A stretch of DNA of 64,000 nt from Angustibacter sp049994355 (GCF_049994355.1 NZ_CP188257.1:4588001-4652000), one strand, 5' to 3'; positions 24,875 through 34,066 are shown, counted from the first letter of the stretch. Notes: generated by a model not told the origin, from the sequence alone. A program made the numbers and translations.

Positions 24875-26488
24875 CCGCAGTCCCCCCACCGCCAACGCCG
24901 GAGCCAGATCCGCGACCCGCGCGTCGCGCTCACTGACCGGCCGCAGGCCGAGCCGGCGCTCGATGCTGGCCATGATGGACGTCGTGTCGTAGACCGTGTG
25001 GTCGACGCCGGAGCGGGTGAACGCGGCCGAGAGCACCAGGGCCGGAATCCGGGTGCTCGGTCCGAACGCATCGTGCACGCCGACGGTGCTGCCCATGCCG
25101 GGGGGCGAGACGTGGTCCCACTGGCCACCGAACTCGTCGTACGTCACCACGACCAACGTGTGCTTGGCCTGGGGACCCTTCTCGACTGCGCGCAGCAGGT
25201 CGACCAGGTGGTCGCTGCCGTTCGGCTCACTGGCGTAGCCGGGGTGCTCGTTCTCGGCACCGTACGGCTTGACGAAGCTCACCGTCGGCAGGGTGCCGCG
25301 CTTGGCCGCCTTGATGAACTGCGTCTCGTCCTTCAGGTGCGCGCGTCCGGGCTGGCCGGGCGCGTAGGCGGCGAAGTAGTTGAAGGGCTGGTGGTGGAAC
25401 TGGAACAGCGGTCCGGGATGGCCCGCCTCCGCGTCAGCCCAGCCGCCCGAGTACCACGCCCAGCTGATGTGGGCGGCGGACATCCGGTCACCGATGTTTG
25501 GGTACTGCGTGTCATCGATCAGCGGGATCTTGGCACCGTTGCCGAACGGTGGGCTCGCCGGCTGCACCGTGTTGACCGCGTAGTTCCCGCACGCCTGCGA
25601 GAAGTCCGTAGGTGCGCCGTTGTCGCAGACCTGGGTCAGCTGGCCGTCGACCACGCCGGGTCCGGCCGTGTAGAGCGGGAGGTAGCTCGTCGGCATCCCA
25701 TTGGAGTCGATGACGGAGTGCGCCGCACCGCCGAAGGCGCCGCCACTGGTGTCGACCGGCGCCCGGGCGGCGATCAGGTACTGGTGGTTGAGGAACGACC
25801 CACCGAACGCGCCCTGGAAGAACCGGTCGGCGACCACGTAGTTCGGAGCTGCCTTGGAGTGCAGGTACCGGTAGATGGGCAGCGACGTGGTGTCGTAGTG
25901 GCCCATGGTGAGGCCGAAGGAGTCGCTGGCCGTCACGTAGCGGTTCTGCATGCCGCCGTTGATCTGGTACTGCTCCTGATAGAAGCGGTGCACCAGGTCA
26001 CGGGTGCAGCCCCCAGGCAGTCCCGTCCCCTTGAGAACACCGTTCGGGGCGAAGACACCGGGCGCCGGGCAGGTGGTGTCGGCGGGGCCGATGAAGTCGT
26101 CGATGCTGAACGGACCGTTGGCGAAGCTGCTGCTGGGCACGCTGTGCGCCGGGTCGTGGCACCAGCCATCAAGCGGCGGGGACGTCAGGTTGACGTCGTC
26201 CTGCAGCAGGCAGCCGTAGGCGGTGCCGTCCTGCGCGACCTGGGTGGCGTGCTGGGCGGTGGCCGAGGCCAGGCCGTCGACCTGCTGACCGCCGACCTTG
26301 CCCCAGCTGCCGAAGAGGTTGTCGAAGCTGTGGTTCTCCTGGTAGATCACCACGAGGTTGGTGATCTGCGGGGGCTTGCCGTGCTTGGCCGCCGCTTGGT
26401 GCCCCGGTGGACTGCCGGCGGCGGCCTGCACACCGGCCGCACTCACCAGGAGAGCCAGAACCGCTGAGAACGCGAGTTGACGACGCAC
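24866..26488 (-). CDS. Secreted phosphoesterase (phospholipase C / acid phosphatase family)
   Basis: A 540-residue secreted protein: signal peptide to about residue 25 (LAFSAVLALLVSAAGVQAAAG), then the PF04185 phosphoesterase fold with VVIYQENHSFDNLFG, NRYVTASDSFGLTMGHYD, and TYDEFGGQWDHVSPP near the end. Members include bacterial phospholipases C and AcpA-type acid phosphatases. The long Cys-containing insert around residues 90-165 suggests disulfides outside the cell. Its role is probably scavenging phosphate or degrading phospholipids; which one cannot be decided. No PHO-box-like repeat was recognised upstream. Confidence 0.92.
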   Translation of the reverse strand: MRRQLAFSAVLALLVSAAGVQAAAGSPPGHQAAAKHGKPPQITNLVVIYQENHSFDNLFGSWGKVGGQQVDGLASATAQHATQVAQDGTAYGCLLQDDVNLTSPPLDGWCHDPAHSVPSSSFANGPFSIDDFIGPADTTCPAPGVFAPNGVLKGTGLPGGCTRDLVHRFYQEQYQINGGMQNRYVTASDSFGLTMGHYDTTSLPIYRYLHSKAAPNYVVADRFFQGAFGGSFLNHQYLIAARAPVDTSGGAFGGAAHSVIDSNGMPTSYLPLYTAGPGVVDGQLTQVCDNGAPTDFSQACGNYAVNTVQPASPPFGNGAKIPLIDDTQYPNIGDRMSAAHISWAWYSGGWADAEAGHPGPLFQFHHQPFNYFAAYAPGQPGRAHLKDETQFIKAAKRGTLPTVSFVKPYGAENEHPGYASEPNGSDHLVDLLRAVEKGPQAKHTLVVVTYDEFGGQWDHVSPPGMGSTVGVHDAFGPSTRIPALVLSAAFTRSGVDHTVYDTTSIMASIERRLGLRPVSERDARVADLAPALAVGGLRSP

Positions 26489-26648
26489 GAGATCCTCCTC
26501 GTCGAGGACGTGCCCGCGACCAGCCGGCGGCCGGTCGTCTCGGCCGGTCCCGAGGCTAGACCCGGCACGCGAGGTCGGAAAGCCGAGAACTCCCCGACCG
26601 TGAACCGGCTGCCCTACCGAAGGCGGCCGTGCTCACGCTGGCCGCTCG

Positions 26649-27488
26649 CTAGGCGTTGTCCCGCAACCACTCCAGCGCGCCGACCGCGTGGTCCAGCACC
26701 GAGATGTGACCGTCGCCGGGCAACAGCCGCAGCTCGGCGCCAGGGATCCGGGTGGCCAGCCACTCGCTGTGCGCGCTCGGGACGATCCCGTCCTGGCCGC
26801 CGTGCAGGAGCAGCGTCGGTGTGGCGATGTCGGCGGGGTCGCACCGCCAGGAGCTCACGTACGCGAGGTCGTCGTCCACCAGACCCCACGGACCGCTTTC
26901 AACCGCCGGCCCGACCACGCTGCCCAGCCACGACCACTCCCCCTCGAGGCTCGCCAGGTCAGCGGCGGTGAACTCGGGGTCGTAGTCGACCCCGGAGGTC
27001 TCGTAGGCCTCCTTCGACTCGCGCCCGGCAGCCGCGGCGCCGAGCGATGCCTTCCCCGACGCGATCATGCCGGCGAACCAGTCGAGCCCGTCGGCGTCGA
27101 ACGGCGCCAGCCCGGCCATGCTGACCGCGCCAACTACGCGGTCGCCGAGCGACGCGGCGCACGCCAGGGCGTGCGAGCTGCCGCCGGAGTGGCCCACCAC
27201 GGCGAACCGGTCGACGCCGAGGGCGTCGGCGACGCGTCCGACGTCCGCCGCCGCGGTGGCCATGTCCCGCCCCGGACGTCGGGTCGACCCGCCGTACCCG
27301 GGCCGGTCGTAGGACACCCAGCGCAGCCCCAGCCGGTCGGCCGCGGCGAACAGTGGTCGAGGTGGCGCGCCGATGTTCGGGGTGCCGTGGTGCCAGAACA
27401 CGGCGAGCCGGTCGTCGCCGGGATCACCGGTGTCGTAGGCGTGCAGCGTGCGAGCGTCGTCCAGTCGGACGTCGTGCTCGCTGGTCAT
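26649..27488 (-). CDS. Alpha/beta hydrolase
   Basis: A 279-residue alpha/beta hydrolase with HHGTPN (oxyanion region), nucleophile elbow VVGHSGGSSHAL, an aspartate in LLLHGGQDGIVP and H in LLPGDGHISVLD. The substrate is unknown. ATG 27488 comes eight bases after the DUF5063 stop with no clear ribosome site, so it is probably coupled to that gene. Longer upstream translation overlaps DUF5063 and is not supported. Confidence 0.9.
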   Translation of the reverse strand: MTSEHDVRLDDARTLHAYDTGDPGDDRLAVFWHHGTPNIGAPPRPLFAAADRLGLRWVSYDRPGYGGSTRRPGRDMATAAADVGRVADALGVDRFAVVGHSGGSSHALACAASLGDRVVGAVSMAGLAPFDADGLDWFAGMIASGKASLGAAAAGRESKEAYETSGVDYDPEFTAADLASLEGEWSWLGSVVGPAVESGPWGLVDDDLAYVSSWRCDPADIATPTLLLHGGQDGIVPSAHSEWLATRIPGAELRLLPGDGHISVLDHAVGALEWLRDNA

Positions 27489-27496
27489 CGAGGAGC

Positions 27497-28105
27497 TCAG
27501 GGGTGCAGTGCGTCGAACTCGGCGTCGGCGACGAGCTCCTCGTCGGCGTCCAGCCTCAGGTGCGCCAGGATCGACTGGACGACGCGCAGCGCGCTCGCCG
27601 CGCGGGTGCCCCAGCTCGACAGGTACGAGAACTGCCACCACCACAGCGCCTCATCGACCCGGCCGGCCTCGAAGTGACGCAGGCCGTGGGACAGGTCCGA
27701 GGCGATCGTGGCCAGGTCGCCGGACAGCGAACCGTGCACGACCTCGCCGGACACGATCGGGTCGACGACGTCGGCGTAGTCGTCCAGCCCGGTCAGCACG
27801 TTGGACAGCGCGCCGTGCAGCGGGTCTACGTCCGGCTCGGGGCCTGAGTCGGGCTCGAACCGCTCGGTCGGGACCACGTCGCCGATCGCGCCCAGGCGGG
27901 CGCCGGCAACCAGGACCTGGCTGACGGCGAGGAGCACGATCGGCAGCGCGACGTCCGGGCTGGTGCCGCTGGCGACCGTGGTCGTGGCCTCGAGGAAGGC
28001 GCGGACGTCGATCGCCGTGTCGGCCGCCAGCCGGGTCAGCTCGCCACGCTCGTTCTCCACGTGCTCGCTCGCGGCGTAGGCGCCGCCCACGGGTGTGTCA
28101 GACAT
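27497..28105 (-). CDS. DUF5063 domain protein
   Basis: A 202-residue, mostly helical acidic protein of the DUF5063 family, which in many actinobacteria follows recR, often ahead of aspartokinase. Tryptophan-rich VDEALWWWQFSYLSSWGTRA is a conspicuous motif. The function is unknown. ATG 28105 overlaps the recR stop by 8 bases, so it is expressed with recR. Aspartokinase here is 5 kb away and on the same strand. Confidence 0.9.
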   Translation of the reverse strand: MSDTPVGGAYAASEHVENERGELTRLAADTAIDVRAFLEATTTVASGTSPDVALPIVLLAVSQVLVAGARLGAIGDVVPTERFEPDSGPEPDVDPLHGALSNVLTGLDDYADVVDPIVSGEVVHGSLSGDLATIASDLSHGLRHFEAGRVDEALWWWQFSYLSSWGTRAASALRVVQSILAHLRLDADEELVADAEFDALHP

Positions 28106-28697
28106 CGAGCAGTCTCCGTCCCTCGAAAGCTCGTCCCAGTGTGACCTCATCGGCATACTCCAGGTCACCGCCGACCGGCAACCCCGACGCGATCCGGGTC
28201 ACCCGCAGCCCCATCGGGCGCAGCAGCCGGGCCAGGTAGGTCGCGGTGGCCTCGCCCTCGAGGTTCGGGTCGGTCGCGATGATCACCTCGGTGACCTCGC
28301 CGTCGGCCAGTCGCGTCATGAGCTCTTTTGTGCGCAGGTCGTCCGGCCCGATGCCGTCGATCGGGCTGATCGCGCCACCCAGGACGTGGTACCGCCCGCG
28401 GAACTCGCGGGTCTTCTCGATCGCGACGACGTCCTTGGGCTCCTCGACCACGCACAGCACGGTCGGGTCGCGGCGCGTGTCGCGGCAGATCCTGCACAAC
28501 TCGGCCTCAGAGACGTTTCCGCAGGTCAGGCAGAAGCGGACCTTGTCCTTGACCTCGGTCAGCGCGTGCACCAGCCGACGGACGTCGACCGGGTCGGCCG
28601 CGAGCAGGTGGAACGCGATGCGCTGGGCGCTCTTCGGCCCGACCCCGGGCAACCGCCCGAGCTCGTCGATCAGATCCTGGACGGCGCCCTCATACAC
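28098..28697 (-). CDS. recR: Recombination mediator protein RecR
   Basis: A 199-residue protein that works with RecO to load RecA at single-strand gaps. Visible parts in order: helix-hairpin-helix (LPGVGPKSAQRIAFHL), a four-Cys zinc finger (CLTCGNVSEAELCRIC) and a Toprim domain (LCVVEEPKD, then IIATDPNLEGEATA). The start is GTG 28697, seven bases after TAGGCT (28710-28705), so recR has its own leaderless promoter apart from dnaX. The YbaB/EbfC gene normally found between dnaX and recR is absent. Confidence 0.97.
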   Translation of the reverse strand: MYEGAVQDLIDELGRLPGVGPKSAQRIAFHLLAADPVDVRRLVHALTEVKDKVRFCLTCGNVSEAELCRICRDTRRDPTVLCVVEEPKDVVAIEKTREFRGRYHVLGGAISPIDGIGPDDLRTKELMTRLADGEVTEVIIATDPNLEGEATATYLARLLRPMGLRVTRIASGLPVGGDLEYADEVTLGRAFEGRRLLDV

Positions 28698-28766
28698 AAC
28701 CGAGAGCCTACGTCCTCCCGCTGACGCTCTGCCCGGCCGCCGCGCCAGCCAGCACAGCGGACCTGG

Positions 28767-28836
28767 TGACCACCCAAATGATCACCTCGGTCTGGCTGCC
28801 ATCACCAACAGAACGCGGTGATCACACGGGTGGTCA
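28767..28836. repeat. Intergenic palindrome E3 between dnaX and recR
   Basis: Two 20-bp arms match at 17 positions when inverted: TGACCACCC-AAA-TGATCACC (28767-28786) and its counterpart with GTG in the centre (28817-28836). A further CATCACC sits in the loop. It may end dnaX transcription; there is no T-tract. Confidence 0.75.
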
Positions 28837-28840
28837 GGCC

Positions 28841-30967
28841 TCAGGCGTCCGTCTCGTCGATCACGGTGCCACCGAGCAGCCGCTCGACGACCGGGCGGCC
28901 GACCAGGTCGCTGTCGGCAGCGTCCTCGTCGTCCTCGCTGGGGACGTCGTCGGCGAGCGTGACCGTTGAGCGCTCAGGACGGCGGTACTGCGCCGCCGCC
29001 TGAGTGGCCGCCTCACGACGTGAGATCGCCCGCGCAGATTCGGGCGCTGGCGCTGGTGCAGGCGCCGGTTCGGGCGCCAGTTCGGGCGCTGGTTCGGGCG
29101 CTGGTTCGGGCGCTGGTTCGGGCGCTGGTTCAGGCTCCGGTTCGGGCTCGCGGTCGGCCGCCGCAGGGGCGTCCCAGCCGTCCGATCCGGACGTCGATCC
29201 GGACGTCGCGCTTGACCCCGAGCCGGAAGACGTCGTCGCGGCCGGTGGCGGTGCGGAAGTCGTCGGGGGCGACGCGGCCGGGGTGGACGCCGGCGGGCCG
29301 GCCGAGCCGGCGAACCCACCGCGAGCGCCCGGCGTGCTCGGCACCGAGTCGCCGTGCACCGCGTCGACCTGTGCGTCCAGGGCAAGAACCTCGATCAGCG
29401 CCTGCCGGACGAAGTCGCCGTGGGCACCGGCCCGGAAGTTCGCGGCAGCCCCCTCGGACGCGATCCCCAGGGTCACCTTGCGCCCGTCGAACGCCAGCAC
29501 CTGCGCGTCCTTGACCAGCATGAACGTGACCTTCTTCATGCCGAAGAGCCGGGTGGCGACGTCTGGCCAGGCGTGTCGGATCGCCTCGACGTCCAGCGAA
29601 CCGGACGCCGCAGGCTCCCCTTGCACCGGCGCCGCCGGGGCCGCTGCGGCGGGCTGCTCGGCGGGAGCCGGCCGCGGCGTCCGCTCAACCACCGGCTCTG
29701 GCTCTGGCGGGCTCTGCGCCACGGCGGACTCGGTAACCGTCGCGGACTCGGTCTCGGACTCGGGCGGGGCCGCTGGCCCGGCAGCAGATGCGGCAGCAGC
29801 AGGCGCAGCCACCGAGAGTCGCCGCTCGATCCGGTCCAGCCGGGCGCCGTACCCGGCCTCACCGTCCGCGGCCGGTAGCAGCACCCGCGCGCACAGCAGT
29901 TCGAGCTGCAGCCGCGGGGCGGTCGCGCCGGTGAGCTCGGTCAGCCCGTTGTTCACGACGTCGGCGGCGCGGGAGAGCTGCGAGCTGCCGAACCGGACGG
30001 CCTGGTCGCGCATCCGGTCGAGCTGGTCCTGGGGCAGCCCGCGCAGGATCGAGCCGGCACCCTCGGGCACAGCGCTGACCACGAGCAGGTCGCGCAGCCG
30101 CTCGAGCACGTCCTCGACGAACCGGCGCGGCTCGTGGCCGGACTCCACCACGCGGTCGACCACCTTGAACACCGTCGCCGCGTCACCGGCGGCGAAGGCG
30201 TCCACCACGGCGTCCAGCAGCGTCGCGTCGGTGTAGCCGAGCAGCGAGATCGCCCGCTCGTAGGTCACACCCTCGTCGCTGGACCCCGCGATGAGCTGGT
30301 CCAGCACCGAAAGCGAGTCGCGCACCGACCCACCGCCGGCCCGGACGACGAGCGGCAGTACACCCTTGGCCACCTCGACGCCCTCGCGCCCGCAGAGCTC
30401 GGCGAGGTAGTCCTGCAGCCTGGCCGGCGGCACCAGCCGGAACGGGTAGTGGTGGGTGCGCGAGCGGATGGTGCCGATGACCTTCTCCGGCTCGGTCGTG
30501 GCGAAGATGAACTTCACGTGCGGCGGTGGCTCCTCGACCACCTTGAGCAGCGCGTTGAAGCCCGCCGAGGTCACCATGTGCGCCTCGTCGATGATGTAGA
30601 TCTTGAACCGGCTGACCGCGGGGCCGAAGGCTGCCTTCTCACGCAGCTCGCGGGCGTCGTCGACGCCGCCGTGGCTGGCCGCGTCGATCTCGATCACGTC
30701 CACCGTGCCGGCACCGCCACGGGCCAGCCCGACGCACGAGTCGCACTCACCGCAGGGGACGTCGGTCGGGCCCTGCTCGCAGTTCAGGCAGCGCGCAAGG
30801 ATCCGCGCGGACGTCGTCTTGCCGCACCCACGCGGGCCGCTGAACAGGTACGCGTGGTTGACCCGGCCCGTCCGCAGCGCCTGGCTCAGTGGCTCGGTGA
30901 CGTGGTCCTGGCCGATGACGTCGGCGAACGTCTCAGGGCGGTAGCGGCGGTAGAGGGCGGTCGACAC
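28841..30967 (-). CDS. dnaX: DNA polymerase III subunits gamma/tau
   Basis: A 708-residue clamp-loader subunit. The AAA+ region has Walker A GPRGCGKTT, a zinc-binding set (CLNCEQG, PCGECDSC), Walker B IIDEAHM and sensor SRTHHYPF. A tau-like tail follows, with long Ala/Pro/Glu linkers, including about nine EPAP-type repeats encoded near 29045-29150. GTG 30967 lies six bases after TAGGGT (30979-30974), a leaderless start. It loads the beta clamp during replication. SRP RNA lies upstream on the same strand beyond the gluconate genes. Confidence 0.97.
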   Translation of the reverse strand: MSTALYRRYRPETFADVIGQDHVTEPLSQALRTGRVNHAYLFSGPRGCGKTTSARILARCLNCEQGPTDVPCGECDSCVGLARGGAGTVDVIEIDAASHGGVDDARELREKAAFGPAVSRFKIYIIDEAHMVTSAGFNALLKVVEEPPPHVKFIFATTEPEKVIGTIRSRTHHYPFRLVPPARLQDYLAELCGREGVEVAKGVLPLVVRAGGGSVRDSLSVLDQLIAGSSDEGVTYERAISLLGYTDATLLDAVVDAFAAGDAATVFKVVDRVVESGHEPRRFVEDVLERLRDLLVVSAVPEGAGSILRGLPQDQLDRMRDQAVRFGSSQLSRAADVVNNGLTELTGATAPRLQLELLCARVLLPAADGEAGYGARLDRIERRLSVAAPAAAASAAGPAAPPESETESATVTESAVAQSPPEPEPVVERTPRPAPAEQPAAAAPAAPVQGEPAASGSLDVEAIRHAWPDVATRLFGMKKVTFMLVKDAQVLAFDGRKVTLGIASEGAAANFRAGAHGDFVRQALIEVLALDAQVDAVHGDSVPSTPGARGGFAGSAGPPASTPAASPPTTSAPPPAATTSSGSGSSATSGSTSGSDGWDAPAAADREPEPEPEPAPEPAPEPAPEPAPELAPEPAPAPAPAPESARAISRREAATQAAAQYRRPERSTVTLADDVPSEDDEDAADSDLVGRPVVERLLGGTVIDETDA

Positions 30968-31083
30968 GAGATGACCCTAGCCCGCCGTCCCGACAGGCCC
31001 GCTGCGGTTGCCGGCTTCAGTGCTCTGGGCCAGGTTGGTCGTGACCACCCCACCCGATGACCCAGCCGAGCCGAGGAGCCCCC

Positions 31084-31605
31084 ATGGATGCGACGAACCC
31101 GCCGCTGGCGGTCGTGATGGGCGTGTCCGGCACCGGCAAAACCACCATCGGGGAAGCGCTCGCCGCGCGCCTCGGGCTGGACTACCGGGACGCCGACTCG
31201 TTCCACCCGCAGGCCAACATCGACAAGATGGCCGCCGGCCACCCGCTGGACGACGACGACCGGGCACCGTGGCTGGCCGCCATCGGGCGGTGGCTGGCCG
31301 AGCACGACTCCACCGGCGGGGTGGTGAGCTGCTCGGCGCTGCACCGCGCCTACCGGGACGTGCTGCGCGCCGCCGCCCCGCGGGTCCGGTTCCTGCACCT
31401 CGCCGGAGACCCCGACGTCATCGCCACCCGCATGCGCGAGCGGCCCGAGCACTTCTTCAAGGTCGAGATGCTCGCCTCCCAGCTCGCGACCCTCGAACCC
31501 CTCGAGGACGACGAGCCCGGCGTCACCGCCGACCTGTCCGACCCGGTCGACCAGATCGTCGACCAGTTCCTCGCCGCACTCACGCCCTCTGGAGGCCCCT
31601 CGTGA
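31084..31605 (+). CDS. gntK: Gluconokinase
   Basis: A 173-residue kinase that phosphorylates gluconate to 6-phosphogluconate. It has the P-loop GVSGTGKTTIG, DADSFHPQANIDKMAAGHPLDDDDRAPWL segments typical of GntK, and VSCSALHRAYRD. ATG 31084 follows a good AGGAG site. Its stop overlaps the permease GTG (GTGA). First gene of a three-gene gluconate operon; its product feeds Gnd at 16.5 kb. Confidence 0.96.
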   Translation: MDATNPPLAVVMGVSGTGKTTIGEALAARLGLDYRDADSFHPQANIDKMAAGHPLDDDDRAPWLAAIGRWLAEHDSTGGVVSCSALHRAYRDVLRAAAPRVRFLHLAGDPDVIATRMRERPEHFFKVEMLASQLATLEPLEDDEPGVTADLSDPVDQIVDQFLAALTPSGGPS

Positions 31606-33122
31606 GCACCGCGTTCTGGACCGCGGACCCGATCAGCGACGCCAGTTCCGGCCAGCTGTTCGCCGCCGCGCTGATCGGCATCGCCGTCATCGTCGTGCTG
31701 ATCACCTGGCTGAAGGTGCACCCGTTCCTCGCGCTGACCATCGGGTCCCTGCTGACCGCGGCGCTCGCCGGTGCCGAGGTGGCAAAGGGGGTCACCAGCT
31801 TCTCGGCCGGCGTGGGAGCAACCGTCGCGTCGGTGGGCGTCCTGATCGCCTTGGGCGCCATGTTCGGCAAGCTGCTCGCCGACTCCGGCGGCGCCGCGGA
31901 GATCGTGGACACGATCGTCGACCGGTCCAGCGCTCGCACGCTGCCGTGGGCGATGGCGCTCGTCGGCGCCCTGATCGGTCTGCCGATGTTCTTCGAGATC
32001 GGGCTCGTGCTGCTGGTGCCGATCATCCTGCTGGTGGCCCAACGCTCAGGTCAGCCGCTGATGAAGATCGCCATCCCGACGCTGGCCGGCCTCTCGGTGC
32101 TGCACGGCTTCGTCCCGCCGCACCCCGGCCCGCTCGCCGCGATCGGCGTGCTCAAGGCCGACCTCGGCGTCACCCTGGCGCTCGGCCTGCTGATCGCCAT
32201 CCCGACCGTGATCATCGCGGGACCGCTCTTCGCGCCGATCGCCGCCCGCTGGGCGCCGGTGATGGCCGCCGGCCCGGCCATCGAGGAGACGGTCGGCGCG
32301 CAGGGCGCCGGTGACCCGACGCGGGCCAGCTCGATGCATCCGACCGGTTCGACTGGTTCCACGGACTCGACCGACTCGACCCACTCGACGGACTCGATGA
32401 AGTCGACGGGGTCGACCGACGCCGCGCCCACGCGTCAGCAGAGCGTCACCGGACGACGTCCCAGCTTCCCGGTCACCCTGGCCACCGTGCTGCTGCCCGT
32501 GGTGCTGATGCTCGGCAAGGCGGTCTCGGACATCTGGCTCGACGAGAACTCGCTCGCCTACAAGACGCTGGACTTCCTCGGTACCCCTCTGGTTGCCCTC
32601 CTGCTCGCGGTGGTCGTCGCGATCTTCACCCTCGGCGTCGGCACCGGCATGGACAAGAACCAGCTCTCCAAGTCGTTCGAGACATCGCTGCCCCCGATCG
32701 CCGGTCCGCTGCTCATCGTGGCCGCCGGCGGCGGTTTCAAGCAGGTGCTGGTGGACACCGGCATCGGCGGGGCCATCGGGGACGCGATCGGCGGCAGCAG
32801 CATCTCGCCGCTGCTGCTGGCGTGGGTGGTCGCCGTGCTGATCCGCCTCGCCACCGGCTCGGCCACCGTCGCGACCATCACCGCGGCCGGCATCATGGCG
32901 CCGCTGGCCGGGTCGATGTCGACCGGCGAGACGTCCCTGCTGGTCCTCGCGATCGGTAGCGGCTCGCTGTTCTTCAGCCACGTGAACGACGCCGGGTTCT
33001 GGCTGGTCAAGGAGTACTTCGGCCTCACTGTCGGGCAGACCATCAAGAGCTGGTCGGTGATGGAGACAATCATCTCGGTGACCGGCATCATCCTGGTCAT
33101 GCTGATGTCGCTGGTCGTGTAG
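31602..33122 (+). CDS. gntP: Gluconate:H+ symporter (GntP family)
   Basis: A 506-residue transporter with about 12 membrane helices. Family motifs include FFEIGLVLLVPI, HGFVPPHPGP and FSHVNDAGFWLVKEYFG. It imports gluconate or a related sugar acid. A cytoplasmic loop near residues 240-280 contains a low-complexity Ser/Thr/Asp insert (STGSTDSTDSTHSTDS) coded by an imperfect 9-bp tandem repeat at about 32340-32420, which is unusual for the family. The start overlaps the gntK stop. Confidence 0.95.
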   Translation: MSTAFWTADPISDASSGQLFAAALIGIAVIVVLITWLKVHPFLALTIGSLLTAALAGAEVAKGVTSFSAGVGATVASVGVLIALGAMFGKLLADSGGAAEIVDTIVDRSSARTLPWAMALVGALIGLPMFFEIGLVLLVPIILLVAQRSGQPLMKIAIPTLAGLSVLHGFVPPHPGPLAAIGVLKADLGVTLALGLLIAIPTVIIAGPLFAPIAARWAPVMAAGPAIEETVGAQGAGDPTRASSMHPTGSTGSTDSTDSTHSTDSMKSTGSTDAAPTRQQSVTGRRPSFPVTLATVLLPVVLMLGKAVSDIWLDENSLAYKTLDFLGTPLVALLLAVVVAIFTLGVGTGMDKNQLSKSFETSLPPIAGPLLIVAAGGGFKQVLVDTGIGGAIGDAIGGSSISPLLLAWVVAVLIRLATGSATVATITAAGIMAPLAGSMSTGETSLLVLAIGSGSLFFSHVNDAGFWLVKEYFGLTVGQTIKSWSVMETIISVTGIILVMLMSLVV

Positions 33123-33125
33123 TCC

Positions 33126-33902
33126 GTGACCGACACCCGCGAGCTGTTCGACCTCACCGGCGAGACGGCCCTCGTCACCGGCTCGAGCCGCGGGATCGGC
33201 GCCGTGCTGGCCCGCGGCCTGGCCGAGGCCGGCGCGAGCGTGCTACTCACGGCCCGGGACGACGCCCGCCTGCAGGCTGCGGCCGACGAACTGAGGGACG
33301 TCGCGCGCACCCCCGTGCACGCGGTGGCCTTCGACGTGACCGACGAGGCGGACGTCGCGCGCGGGCTCCGCGAGCTGCGTGAGCTGGCCGGCGATCCGAC
33401 GATCCTGGTCAACAACGCGGGAGTGCAGCACCGGCAGCCGATCACCGAGCTGGCGCCTGCGGACTGGCAGCGCGTGCTGGACACCAACCTGACCAGCGCC
33501 TACCTGGTGGCCCGCGAGGTCGCGCCGGCGATGGTCCGGGCCAGCCGGGGCAAGATCCTCAACGTCTGCTCGGTGCAGACCACGTTGGCCCGGCCAGGAC
33601 TGTCCGCCTACGCGGCGAGCAAGGCCGGGCTGGCCATGCTCACCCAGGTGATGTGCGCGGAGTGGGCGGCGTCCGGCGTCCAGGCCAACGCGCTGGCGCC
33701 CGGTTACGTCGAGACCGAGCTGACGGCTCCCCTGGTCGGCGACCCGGAGTTCGACGCGTGGATCCGCGGGCGGACGCCGGCCGGGCGGTGGGGCCAGCCG
33801 GGTGACCTCGTCGGGGCCGCCGTCTTCCTGGTCAGCCGCGCGTCCGACTTCGTCAACGGCCAGGTGCTGACGGTCGACGGCGGCCTCACCGCGGTGGTCT
33901 GA
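33126..33902 (+). CDS. SDR oxidoreductase, gluconate 5-dehydrogenase-like
   Basis: A 258-residue short-chain dehydrogenase: TGSSRGIGA cofactor loop, NNAGVQ, catalytic Ser in CSVQT, and YAASKAG. Similarity and context (three bases after gntP) point to gluconate 5-dehydrogenase (IdnO-like), which interconverts 5-ketogluconate and gluconate. GTG start at 33126. Other SDR substrates cannot be excluded. Confidence 0.85.
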   Translation: MTDTRELFDLTGETALVTGSSRGIGAVLARGLAEAGASVLLTARDDARLQAAADELRDVARTPVHAVAFDVTDEADVARGLRELRELAGDPTILVNNAGVQHRQPITELAPADWQRVLDTNLTSAYLVAREVAPAMVRASRGKILNVCSVQTTLARPGLSAYAASKAGLAMLTQVMCAEWAASGVQANALAPGYVETELTAPLVGDPEFDAWIRGRTPAGRWGQPGDLVGAAVFLVSRASDFVNGQVLTVDGGLTAVV

Positions 33903-33908
33903 GACGCG

Positions 33909-34002
33909 AGCGACCCCTCGCGCACCCGACAGAGCCTGCCTGCCCTTGCTGCCTTCCGGCCCTGGGGGAGTTGAGCGGGGTGACGCCGCACGAGGGGTCG
34001 CC
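33909..34002 (-). ncRNA. ffs: Signal recognition particle RNA, small bacterial type
   Basis: On the minus strand the conserved domain IV loop GGCCGGAAGGCAGCAAGG is present, flanked by long complementary ends: GCGACCCCTCG (34001-33991) pairs with CGAGGGGTCGC (33920-33910). The size of about 94 nt fits the 4.5S class. It binds Ffh for membrane protein targeting. A location near dnaX is common in actinobacteria. Exact ends are estimates. Confidence 0.92.
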
Positions 34003-34066
34003 GACAACTGTACAAGGTGGTTGGCGTGGTCCGAGCCACCCCTTCGGCTCCGGTATCCTCTCCGAC

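Noticed and set aside
29040..29155. Possible CRISPR array or tandem DNA repeat element
   Set aside because: The 12-bp units encode the DnaX linker in frame and lack spacers.
29004..30236. Gly/Ala/Ser repeat protein on the plus strand opposite dnaX
   Set aside because: It is the complement of the EPAP linker repeats and has no start signal.
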